A stretch of DNA of 40,465 bases, from the NCBI GenBank assembly GCA_002254885.1, contig NJDG01000010.1:1-40465 (forward strand). The letters run 5' to 3'. Numbering within the stretch: position 1 is the first letter of the stretch; every line of letters starts with the position of its first letter. Source of the DNA: Thermoplasmatales archaeon ex4572_165 (GTDB lineage: Archaea; Thermoplasmatota; E2; DHVEG-1). The notes beneath the pieces were generated by a model that made no database searches, had not been told where the DNA came from, and was given only the letters and a program-made list of their open reading frames with translations. The translations under genes were made by a program, and so were the position numbers. Below, piece by piece: positions 1 to 8,727 of this stretch.

Positions 1-311
1 ACTTTTTCAACACGATCAATTTTAATATCCGCTTTCTTACCCTTTTTCTTCCATTTCTTAGCTGCTTTCCTGAAACCCGGACGTACATCATAATTTGGAA
101 CATTGGGCTTAAAACTTGGTTTACCTTTCTCCCCTTTCAAACGCTGTATCTCATCTTTCAATTTCTGGTTTTCTTTTTGAAGATCTTGATTCTCTTTAAC
201 TAGATTTTCTAGGACAGATAAAAGTTTACAGATCAAATCTTTAACCATTTCTTTATCATCAAAATCAAATTCATCAGGATTAAAAGACTTAATGTTCTGT
301 GGAATTTTCAC
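1..311 (-). CDS. IS66-like transposase, N-terminal part (cut by window edge)
   Basis: The reverse strand reads about 103 codons from a GTG at 311; a stop lies two codons upstream, so this start (or an internal ATG) is forced. The product begins VKIPQNIKSFNPDEFDFDD, then has a Gln/Lys/Glu/Leu-rich coiled coil (ENQDLQKENQKLKDEI) and a basic segment (LKGEKGKPSFKPN). That arrangement is typical of the N-terminus of IS66-type TnpC transposases, where a leucine-zipper-like helix precedes the DNA-binding and DDE parts. The catalytic domain would lie before base 1, so whether the element is intact cannot be judged. An inverted-repeat element lies immediately upstream. Confidence 0.6.
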   Translation of the reverse strand, partial: MKIPQNIKSFNPDEFDFDDKEMVKDLICKLLSVLENLVKENQDLQKENQKLKDEIQRLKGEKGKPSFKPNVPNYDVRPGFRKAAKKWKKKGKKADIKIDRVEK

Positions 312-422
312 AGTTTACACCACAAACATAATTGTTTTCTATCAATCCAAATCATTAGCAAAAGCATCCCAACACGAACATCTGTTATAGAATTTCAAAT
401 ACAGTAATTATCCGGTATTTTC

Positions 423-671
423 AACGGAAGTTCCAGAGTGTTTTTGACCTCCCATATCTGTAAAATGTACTTTTTTGTACCTTATTAGTGGTCACTAAAA
501 CATGAAAATATCGACAGTTTTTTAAGAAAAACTCAACTAATCCGTGTGAATGATATAGAAAGTAGACACTAGGAGAAAACAAAATTTTTAAAGAAAAAAA
601 ACACGCCATCTCCTGTAATTCAAAAGGATTTTCTAAGATCTTCTCGTTATTTTTTCTGGAACTTCCGTTTC
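423..671. repeat. Small element bounded by 15-bp inverted repeats (MITE-like)
   Basis: The sequence AACGGAAGTTCCAGA at about 423-437 recurs as its exact reverse complement, TCTGGAACTTCCGTT, at about 657-671. The roughly 220 bp between them contain only a short low-complexity reading frame with no recognisable protein features. The arrangement fits a miniature inverted-repeat transposable element, or an end remnant of the adjacent IS66-like element. No clear target-site duplication is visible. The remainder of 312-903 is AT-rich with no supported gene. Confidence 0.5.
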
Positions 672-903
672 AAAAAAATATCAAATTACCAAATAATATT
701 GGGCAAGTTAAAAAATAGAATCATTTTTAGATCAAAATGAAACAAGCACATTGTTTAATACTATTTTTCCAATAAATATGGATGCTACCTTTTATGAGTC
801 ATATGTTTGCATTAATTGTCCATAATTGCAGAAATACAAAAAGGAAACATATCAACATTGCAATTACTGATTTTAAATATAAATAAACCAATAGGAGATA
901 ATA

Positions 904-2439
904 TTAAACATCATACAGCTGATAATATTTATCTTTTAGATAGGAGATATATACATTTGAGTTAAGACCTTCCCCACAGCATTGTTTAACAATATCATCA
1001 GCAGGTAATCGACAACCAATTTTATGAATATTTTTGTCAAGCCATTGTATAATAGATGAAAAATCACCCTGGCTTATCTGATTTAGTGTATCTGGATTAT
1101 CTTTTGTTAATTGATTGAAAAGTTGAGCAGAATATATTGAACCAATTGCATATGTGGGAAAATACCCGATACTTCCACCACTCCAATGCATGTCTTGAAG
1201 GACTCCTTCTTTATCATTAGTTGGTGTAACTCCTAGCATTTCCTCCATTTTTGTATTCCATATCTGAGGCAGTTCATCTACACTAATTCTATCTTCCATT
1301 AGATCTGTTTCTATTTCAAAACGAAGGATAACATGAAGGCAATATGTAAGCTCATCTGCTTCAACCCGTATTAAAGAAGGCTGTACTCTATTGACTATCG
1401 CATACCATTCATCAAAGCTGGTATTTTTAAAATAATCAGGCATTTTTTGTTGGAATAATGGATAGTAATATTTCCAAAAATGTGTACTTCTAGCTACCAT
1501 ATTCTCCCAGAAACGAGATTGAGATTCATGCATACCAAGAGAAGGCGAATCAGAAATTACCGTGTTTTTATATTCATCCTGAGGCATACCCAGCTCATAA
1601 AGAGCATGACCTGCTTCATGTATCGTTGAAAAAAATGAAAACAATGGACTGTCTTCTTTATAGCTAGTTGTAATTCTTACATCATCATATCCTAAACTTG
1701 TTGTAAATGGATGAGTAGATACATCAATTCGTGATCTGTCACCTGAAAGACTCATTTTTTCAATAATTCCTTGGGTAAGCTCTTTTTGGATGTTAATTGG
1801 AAACCTTATTTTTGGGTTTATTTGATTTTGATAAGTGGAACTGTTTTTGATATTTTCAAGGAGTTCAATAAGATTTTTTTTCAAAAAATGAAACTCTTTA
1901 TTTAATTTATCAACTGTCATTCCCTCTTCATATCCATCAAGAAGACTATTATAACGGGGGCCAGGTATATCTATATAACCACAATATTCTTTTTCAAGCT
2001 CTACAATTTTCTTTAAATGTGGTGAAAAAACCGAAAAATCGTTTTTCTCTCGTGATTCTTCCCATTTTTGATAGGAAACCGTAGTTGTTTTTACCATACG
2101 GGTAACATAATCAGAGGGGATTTTTCTTGATTTTCCGACATCTTTCTCTAATCTTTTAACAACATGTTTATCCTTTTCTTCCAAATCATCAATATTAGAT
2201 GAAAGATTTTGAATATGATTCCAGAATTCATCAGATACTACTCGTTCATGACTGAGTTTTGATATAAGAGCACCATGTTCAGATCTATCTGAGGCACCAT
2301 TCTTAGGCATATATGTCATCTGGTCCCATCCAAGAAGGGCACCGATCCCTCCAAAAACAGATAGTTCTTTTTGTTGATTGTAAATATAATCTAGAGATGC
2401 ATTATCTTTTTTATCCATCATTCTCATCTTAACGTCCAT
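904..2439 (-). CDS. M32 family metallocarboxypeptidase (carboxypeptidase Taq type)
   Basis: This is a zinc carboxypeptidase that removes C-terminal residues from peptides, probably in the cytoplasm because no signal peptide is visible. The M32 signature is clear: HEAGH (about residues 275-279) gives the two His ligands and catalytic Glu, and HESQSRFWEN about 30 residues later carries the third ligand. Length (about 511 aa) is normal for the family. The frame extends to a GTG at 2448, but that codon lies inside the ribosome site GAAAGGTGA. ATG at 2442 or 2439 is more likely, and 2439 gives the better spacing. It is divergent from the C11 peptidase, and the two could act in sequence on extracellular protein and imported peptides. 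Confidence 0.93.
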   Translation of the reverse strand: MDVKMRMMDKKDNASLDYIYNQQKELSVFGGIGALLGWDQMTYMPKNGASDRSEHGALISKLSHERVVSDEFWNHIQNLSSNIDDLEEKDKHVVKRLEKDVGKSRKIPSDYVTRMVKTTTVSYQKWEESREKNDFSVFSPHLKKIVELEKEYCGYIDIPGPRYNSLLDGYEEGMTVDKLNKEFHFLKKNLIELLENIKNSSTYQNQINPKIRFPINIQKELTQGIIEKMSLSGDRSRIDVSTHPFTTSLGYDDVRITTSYKEDSPLFSFFSTIHEAGHALYELGMPQDEYKNTVISDSPSLGMHESQSRFWENMVARSTHFWKYYYPLFQQKMPDYFKNTSFDEWYAIVNRVQPSLIRVEADELTYCLHVILRFEIETDLMEDRISVDELPQIWNTKMEEMLGVTPTNDKEGVLQDMHWSGGSIGYFPTYAIGSIYSAQLFNQLTKDNPDTLNQISQGDFSSIIQWLDKNIHKIGCRLPADDIVKQCCGEGLNSNVYISYLKDKYYQLYDV

Positions 2440-2645
2440 CATTTTCACCTTTCATTATTGCTAATTTATTATTCTATGATTAGTAATAATCTTGTGTATA
2501 TTGTTCTTCCTGATAAATGCTTTTTTTGTTTTGAAAATGAAATATGCTTCCAGTTAACAATGATAAGTTTTATATTAATATAATATAGTATTACTATTGA
2601 ATAATACAACATATGGAGTAAAATTAAAACAAAGAGGAAAAATGA

Positions 2646-4788
2646 ATGAAAAAATTTAAACAAACATTAGCAATTGTAATTGTAGTTCTTTTTATCGACT
2701 CTGGTTTTGTTCATAGTATTGCTGATTTAAATGAAAATGATACTTTAAAAACAGATGTAAAAATCGAAGGATTTTATCAACCAGATACTTTTGATTTTAT
2801 TAATGAATATAAGATGATTACAAATCATGACAAACCAGAAAATATGGGATTTTTGGATAAGATTAACAATAATTCAGATTCTATTAATTACCAACAAGAA
2901 AATAAGAAATGGACATGGATTTTTTATGATGATGCTGATTTTTATCGAGCATATGATCCATTAGAAGACTTTTCAGATGAAGCATATTCAAATGATAATC
3001 TTGATGTAATAGTATTACAGGACAAAGAAAATGGACCTGCAAAAATGTGGTATGTTGATGGGAATCATAACACCAATGTATTAGAGAATATGGGCGAGAT
3101 TAATATGGGTGATTCTCAAACATTACAGGATTTGGTCGAATATGCAAAGAACAATTTCCCTGCAGATAGATATATTTTATCAATGTATAATCATGGCGGA
3201 GGGTGGATGGGTGCATGTTCCGACGATACAGATAATGATTTTTTAACAATGGATGAAATGCAAAAAGCATTATCAGAAACAAGGGGGTGTAGACCTTATT
3301 TGTTTTACTGCTCCCTGCCTTATGGGTGCTATTGAATCGGCATATGAACTTAGAGATTGTGTTGATATTTATATCGGAAGTGAAGAACTGAGCGGTTATG
3401 GCCATTGGTTTGACACAATTGAAAATATTTGTGAAGAAATAGATGACAATCCAGATATTACAAACAATGAACTCAGTGAATTCATCATTCAATCATTATG
3501 GGATAAAACTTCATGGCAACCATCTCTTACGATGAGTGCTGTAAAAACTTCAATGATGGAACCTTTGATTTCATCCCTAGATACTCTTGCAAGTGACTTG
3601 ATAACATATTATAATGAATCTTATGATTTGTTCTGGGAGGTTTATGCTGAGGTTCAAGGCTTTGGAAATGGATTTTGTGTTGATGTTTATGATTTAGTGA
3701 ATAAATGCAGCGTAGCTGATTTTCATCCAAGTATAATTGAAGATTTTGTAGAAGTTAGGGATTGTTTTTCAGATTGTATTATTGATGAATGTCATGGCGA
3801 TTATTCTGGCGCATATGGACTTACTATTTACGTTCCAGATCTTTTAAGTTATTATTATGCTTCACATTATGGGGATTCTGCATACGGGCTTGATTTTTCA
3901 CAAAATACAAATTGGGGTGAATTTGTATCATTATATTTTCAAGAAATAATTGAATATGGTGTAGATCAATATCAAACAGAAACAACAACAGGTATGGTAT
4001 TATGTTATAAATATAAATGGACTCAATCTTTTATACCAACAAAAGAGGATTTAATAAAATTAAAATTAAAACTTTATCGATTTGGTGACATAACCTCAGA
4101 TCTTAAGGTTTCAGTGAGATCAGAAAAAGAAGGATATGATCTAACAACAATATCAATACCATATGATAGCGTTCCAAAAGATGTGTGGGAATGGGTCGAG
4201 TTTGATTTTCCAGATATTGTTTTGATTACTGGTGAGACATATTATATTCTTTTATCAACAGATGGTGGAGATAATACTGAGAATGCGTATAGCTTTGCGG
4301 GAAGTAACGACCCAGATTCATATTTAGATGGGGATATCTGGCTTTATTATACCAGTTCAGAAAGTTGGAAGATGTGGGATCCACCAATTGATGCTTGTTT
4401 TAAGACCTTTTTTGAAGGATCTGGTTTAAATCCCCCCGTGATAGAAGGTCCATCATCTGGGGAATCTGGAATTTGTTATGATTACTCATTTGTATATAAT
4501 GATCCTGATAATTTAGATGTCTCATATTTTATTGATTGGGGAGATGGTAAAGTTGAGGAATGGACCGGTCCACATCAATCTGGAATCAAAACTACCTTTA
4601 GTCATGTTTGGAATGAAAAAGGATCATATGTTATAAATGCAAAAGCAAAAAACTCTGATGATATTGAAACGGGATGGTCAACACTTGAAATAACGATGCC
4701 TAAAAACAAATTACATGGTTATTTTTTATTTCAACGATTCCTACAAAATCATTCACATTTATACAAAATATTGATGCAGACATTGTAA
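2646..4788 (+). pseudogene. Secreted clostripain-like (C11) peptidase with PKD domain, frameshifted
   Basis: Two overlapping frames make one C11 cysteine peptidase. Frame 1 (2646-3335) has a signal peptide (about residues 1-26), a TWIFYDDADFY strand and the catalytic His in YNHGGGW (His183). Frame 2 supplies VDLICFTAPCLMGAIE with the catalytic Cys codon at 3316-3318. The frames join at the G5 run 3283-3287; removing one G restores the reading. Downstream are the rest of the protease fold, a beta-rich region and a PKD domain (FIDWGDGKVEEW) followed by MPKNK and a hydrophobic tail. The ribosome site GAGGAAA precedes the ATG. With the frame restored, the protein would be about 713 aa, exported and cell-surface or secreted. 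It is either a recent pseudogene or a homopolymer sequencing error; both catalytic residues are retained. Confidence 0.85.
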
Positions 4789-4795
4789 AGAGAGC

Positions 4796-5560
4796 CTACA
4801 TAGTCAATTCAATTCCAACTGGACAATGATCTGAACCTATCACATTTGAAAGTATAAATGCATCTTTGATCTTTGATAAATATTCTTTATTGACAAAGAA
4901 GTAATCAAGTCTCCATCCAACGTTTCGATCTCTTGCTTGTGTTCGGTAGCTCCACCAGGAATAATGACCAGGTTCTTTATTATACTCTCTAAATGTATCT
5001 ACATATCCATGATCAATAAAGGTATCTATCCATGCCCGTTCAACAGGTAAAAAACCTGAAGAGCGTTCATTTGCTTTTGGGTTTGATAGATCAATAGGAG
5101 TGTGAGCCGTGTTAAAATCTCCACAAACAATAATGTTTTTACCTTGTTGTTTCAGCTCATCAGCATAATCAAGAAAAGTATTATAAAAATCGAGTTTATA
5201 GTTTAGTCTTTCTTCACTTTGTTTTCCATTTGGAAAATAAATATTAAACAAAACAAAATCATCATATTCTGTAATAATAGTCCGTCCTTCATTGTCAAAT
5301 TTTTCAATTCCAAACCCATTTTTTATCTGATGGGGTTGTTGTTTTGAATATGTTGCAACACCACTGTATCCTTTCCTTTCAGCAGGATTAATAAAAACAT
5401 GATATCCAGGCGTATTTTTGAGATGTGGGGGGAACTGATCAGACATTGCTTTTATTTCCTGTAAACACAAAATATCTGGTTTTTCTTTTTGAAACCATTC
5501 AAAAAAACCCTTTTTTTCTACTGCACGAACACCATTAACATTCCATGAAACAATTTTCAT
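4796..5560 (-). CDS. xth: Exodeoxyribonuclease III (AP endonuclease, ExoIII family)
   Basis: This is a DNA repair nuclease that cleaves 5' of abasic sites and trims 3' ends. The 254-aa protein shows the family landmarks in order: [10 protein letters not shown] at the N-terminus (metal/active-site Asn), ILCLQEIKA (metal-binding Glu), [17 protein letters not shown] (catalytic Asp and Asn), WRLDYFF and the terminal GSDHCPVG (catalytic Asp-His). Length matches single-domain bacterial and archaeal ExoIII. The gene ends a few bases from the convergent C11 gene. No Shine-Dalgarno is evident before the ATG, so it may be leaderless. Confidence 0.96.
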   Translation of the reverse strand: MKIVSWNVNGVRAVEKKGFFEWFQKEKPDILCLQEIKAMSDQFPPHLKNTPGYHVFINPAERKGYSGVATYSKQQPHQIKNGFGIEKFDNEGRTIITEYDDFVLFNIYFPNGKQSEERLNYKLDFYNTFLDYADELKQQGKNIIVCGDFNTAHTPIDLSNPKANERSSGFLPVERAWIDTFIDHGYVDTFREYNKEPGHYSWWSYRTQARDRNVGWRLDYFFVNKEYLSKIKDAFILSNVIGSDHCPVGIELTM

Positions 5561-5635
5561 AAACAGAAACTGAAATAGATTTTTGTTTGATAAATGTTAA
5601 TGTTTGTGAATCGATTTGGCAATATGAAATTATAA

Positions 5636-6640
5636 TTAATATTTTATCATATTTGATCTGTTTTTACTTTTAATTATTTGCGGAATCCATCTTAATTTAT
5701 GGGATATTCGCCCTTGAAAAAATGTATAATTTTTTATTGTTTTTGGATTTTTATCCATAAACTTCATCATTAATTGATGGAAATGAGCAATATTTTTTAC
5801 ATGAAATTCTATTTCTACATCTGAATGTCCAATGGATTTCATTATACAAACAACATAGGGACACTTTTTAAACGATTTAATTACTTTTGAAATATCTTTT
5901 AAGTTATTTAAAAAAACATCTGCTTTTATATGATATAAGCCTAATTTTGAAACATCAATATCAATTCTGTATGATTGAATTACGCCATTTTTTTTTAAAT
6001 TTTTAATCCTATTGCTAATAGTACTGCTTGTAAGATTCATCTCTCTTGAAAGTTTAATAATTGATGTTTTTGCATTTGATGAAAATGATTGTAAGATTTT
6101 CATATCATTTTTACTGATTTCTAATTGTTTTTCTTGCCTAGTGATATCATATTTTTCATTTTCTGGCCTTATTTTATTGGTTATTAGGTATGTAGGTCTG
6201 AAGGATAATGCTTCATATTGGAAGAATAGTTTTGAATTTGTTAGATATTCTCCATGATGGACAAATATCTTGTTCCATATTGGATAAAATGAATTAATAT
6301 TATGTACCCAAAATATGATTCCTAAATCAAATTCCCCTTCTAATGTTGAAACTACCCATGTGTTTGGCATTTTTGAAAAATAGTCTATTATCTGTCTTTT
6401 TTTTGCCGAATTTATATTAATGTATTTTGTATAAAATTTTATTACATTGAATCCGAAATTGTATGAATTTATTGAAGTATAATATCTTATGATCACTTGT
6501 TTATCTTCAAGTCTTTTAATTCTATATCTAAGGGAGTTCTCAGGGATATTGATCTCTTTTGCAATTCTTCTTATTGATTTTCTTGAATTTGTATCCAAAT
6601 TATAGAGTATTTCTTTATCTTTTTCTGTAAAATCGTGCAT
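5636..6640 (-). CDS. Lrp/AsnC-like regulator with two HTH domains
   Basis: The 334-aa protein has two winged-HTH modules of the AsnC type. The first is at about residues 8-55 (ILYNLDTNSRKSIRRIAKEI). The second is at about 180-230 (MKILQSFSSNAKTSIIKLSR). Each is followed by an alpha/beta segment like the Lrp ligand-binding (RAM) domain, so the layout is a tandem duplication in one chain. Single Lrp proteins are about 150 aa. The gene is divergent from the C25 peptidase across 115 bp, with A/T-rich TATA-like sequence close to both starts. It could control its own gene and the peptidase, for example in response to amino acids, but that is inferred from position. No Shine-Dalgarno is seen. Confidence 0.85.
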   Translation of the reverse strand: MHDFTEKDKEILYNLDTNSRKSIRRIAKEINIPENSLRYRIKRLEDKQVIIRYYTSINSYNFGFNVIKFYTKYININSAKKRQIIDYFSKMPNTWVVSTLEGEFDLGIIFWVHNINSFYPIWNKIFVHHGEYLTNSKLFFQYEALSFRPTYLITNKIRPENEKYDITRQEKQLEISKNDMKILQSFSSNAKTSIIKLSREMNLTSSTISNRIKNLKKNGVIQSYRIDIDVSKLGLYHIKADVFLNNLKDISKVIKSFKKCPYVVCIMKSIGHSDVEIEFHVKNIAHFHQLMMKFMDKNPKTIKNYTFFQGRISHKLRWIPQIIKSKNRSNMIKY

Positions 6641-6755
6641 TATTTAGTGGATAATACTTATATTTTATTATATTTTCGTATATTACACCAAATTCTGATA
6701 AAAATACTTTAATATTACATTAAAGTTATTTAAATATAGTAATGGAGAAATAAAT

Positions 6756-8687
6756 ATGATAAAAAAAGTCTTATCAATCCTTTGTGTGCTATCATTTCTA
6801 AACATTAATATGAGTGTAATTGAATCGGATAGTATTTCTTTTGGAGTAACAGATAATCAAAATCAAACAAATAAAACACAACTTAAAACAGAAAAATTTT
6901 TGATTTCGGATATTGAAATAATAGATAGTGGTGATTACGTTTATATTGATATTAAGTCTGATTCTTATATATCTGAACCCGGAAAACCTTTGTTGCCATT
7001 AATCTCAAAAGAATTTTCTTTTCCATTAGGGACAAAAATTTTAGATGTCAATGTTAATTGTGAATATGTAGAACATATTCTATCAAAGAAAATTTTACCC
7101 TCACCAAAACCATCAATTATTTCAAATGAATTCGTACAAAATAATAAATTGCTTAATGAAAGTATATATAATTCCCCATCAGTTTATCCATCAGAACCTT
7201 TTAGCTTTTCAAGGGGTGCAGGATTAAAAAACAATAAACATGTTCTTTTTTTAAATGTCAATATTGCACCCCTTTGTTACCCCATTGAAAATACAATAAA
7301 AATCCCTAAAACCATTGAAATAATCATTGAATATCAATTACCTACCGATTCAATTTTTACTGCTGATGAATATGATATGGTAATAATTACATCAGAAATA
7401 TTTTCATCAAGTATTCAACCATTGATAGATCATAAAAATGCATATGGTATTCAATCATTTTTAAAAACAACAGAAGAAATATTTAATGAATATGAAGGGA
7501 GAGATGATACTGAAAAAATTAAATATTTCATCAAGAATTCAATTGAGGAATTTGGTATAAAATATGTCATGTTGATTGGCAATGATCAAATTGTTCCGAT
7601 GAGAAAATGTGCAAATACTGTGATAACCGGTGTTATTAACTGGCATTACATCCTCTCTGATCTTTACTATGCAGACATCTACGATAATAAAGGTGAATTT
7701 TCCTCATGGGATACAAATCAAAATGAAAAATATGGCGAATGCTATTATGATTACCGTTCCTATCCAATCGATATGGAAATAATCGACATTGTTGATTTCT
7801 ATCCAGATGTTGGCATAGGCAGACTACCATGTTCATCTATCAATGAATGTAACATCATCGTAGATAAAATCATACAATATGAAAAACAGACATATCATGA
7901 AAACTGGTTCAATACCATCCTGCTTTTAGGTGGAGATACATTCCCAGATAATTTATCATTATATGAAGGAGAATGGTTTCATGAACAATATACTGCCCCA
8001 ACAATGAAACAACAAGGATTTACCATAGAAAAACTATTTACTTCAAAAAGTACATTTTCCCCCACCATCATCAATGAAAACATCAATAATGGAGCAGGAT
8101 TTCTCAACTATGTAGGTCATGGATACACAGATAGTATCGGAACATCTTCACCTCATGGAATAGAACATATGTCGTATTCACTCTCAGATATCAATGCATT
8201 ATCCAATGATTATAGGCTGCCTATATGCTTTTTTGATGCTTGCTTAACAGGTAAAATAGATTATGACATTTTGGATAAATTAATGCTACCATTGATTTCA
8301 TTATATCCAACTCCATTTATGCATTTCATGAAAAGAATCTTAGATTCAATTGAAACACAAAGGCATTTTCCTTGTTTTTCAGGATCATTTATAACAAAAC
8401 AATCAGGAGGATGTATTGCAGCTGTTGCAGCAACACAACCAGGGCTTGTTGGCTTTGCGATTGATGATGAAGAAATCATAGATATTGTCTTTGGATCATC
8501 AATTTTGAACCGATTTTTTTTCGAGTCATATGAACCCGGAATTATTCTTTCAGATATGTTTATTGAATCTCAGAATTTATATATTAACTTCATTAGAAAC
8601 CTAGATAGTATGATAGTTGATTGTGTAACGCTCCAGGAGTTTAACCTCTTTGGTGACCCCAGTTTAAAGGTTGGAGGATACCCATAG
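6756..8687 (+). CDS. Secreted gingipain-like (C25) cysteine peptidase
   Basis: This 643-aa protein starts with a signal peptide (about residues 1-20). A beta-rich propeptide-like region runs to about 200 (EPGKPLLPLISKEFSFPLG is typical). The caspase-like C25 catalytic domain begins at DMVIITSE. Catalytic His455 lies in NYVGHGYTDS and Cys496 in CFFDACLTG. The domain closes with the common C25 ending NLFGDPSLKVGGYP, and no further C-terminal modules follow. TAATGGAG just upstream gives a ribosome site for the chosen ATG. Likely substrate is extracellular protein cleaved after basic residues, as in gingipains, though specificity cannot be read here. The protein would be exported and cell-surface or secreted. 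It is divergent from the tandem Lrp-like regulator. Confidence 0.92.
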   Translation: MIKKVLSILCVLSFLNINMSVIESDSISFGVTDNQNQTNKTQLKTEKFLISDIEIIDSGDYVYIDIKSDSYISEPGKPLLPLISKEFSFPLGTKILDVNVNCEYVEHILSKKILPSPKPSIISNEFVQNNKLLNESIYNSPSVYPSEPFSFSRGAGLKNNKHVLFLNVNIAPLCYPIENTIKIPKTIEIIIEYQLPTDSIFTADEYDMVIITSEIFSSSIQPLIDHKNAYGIQSFLKTTEEIFNEYEGRDDTEKIKYFIKNSIEEFGIKYVMLIGNDQIVPMRKCANTVITGVINWHYILSDLYYADIYDNKGEFSSWDTNQNEKYGECYYDYRSYPIDMEIIDIVDFYPDVGIGRLPCSSINECNIIVDKIIQYEKQTYHENWFNTILLLGGDTFPDNLSLYEGEWFHEQYTAPTMKQQGFTIEKLFTSKSTFSPTIINENINNGAGFLNYVGHGYTDSIGTSSPHGIEHMSYSLSDINALSNDYRLPICFFDACLTGKIDYDILDKLMLPLISLYPTPFMHFMKRILDSIETQRHFPCFSGSFITKQSGGCIAAVAATQPGLVGFAIDDEEIIDIVFGSSILNRFFFESYEPGIILSDMFIESQNLYINFIRNLDSMIVDCVTLQEFNLFGDPSLKVGGYP

Positions 8688-8727
8688 ACCCCCCCTTATT
8701 ATATTGGACACATACGATTGTTGATCT

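Noticed and set aside
421-609. Short reverse-strand frame of 62 codons inside the inverted-repeat element
   Set aside because: Low-complexity Phe/Ser/Tyr-rich translation, no ribosome site and no family resemblance; it lies wholly within the repeat-bounded element.
2469-2663. Reverse-strand 64-codon frame in the M32-C11 gap
   Set aside because: Phe/Leu/Ile-rich AT-driven translation that overlaps the promoter and start of the C11 gene.
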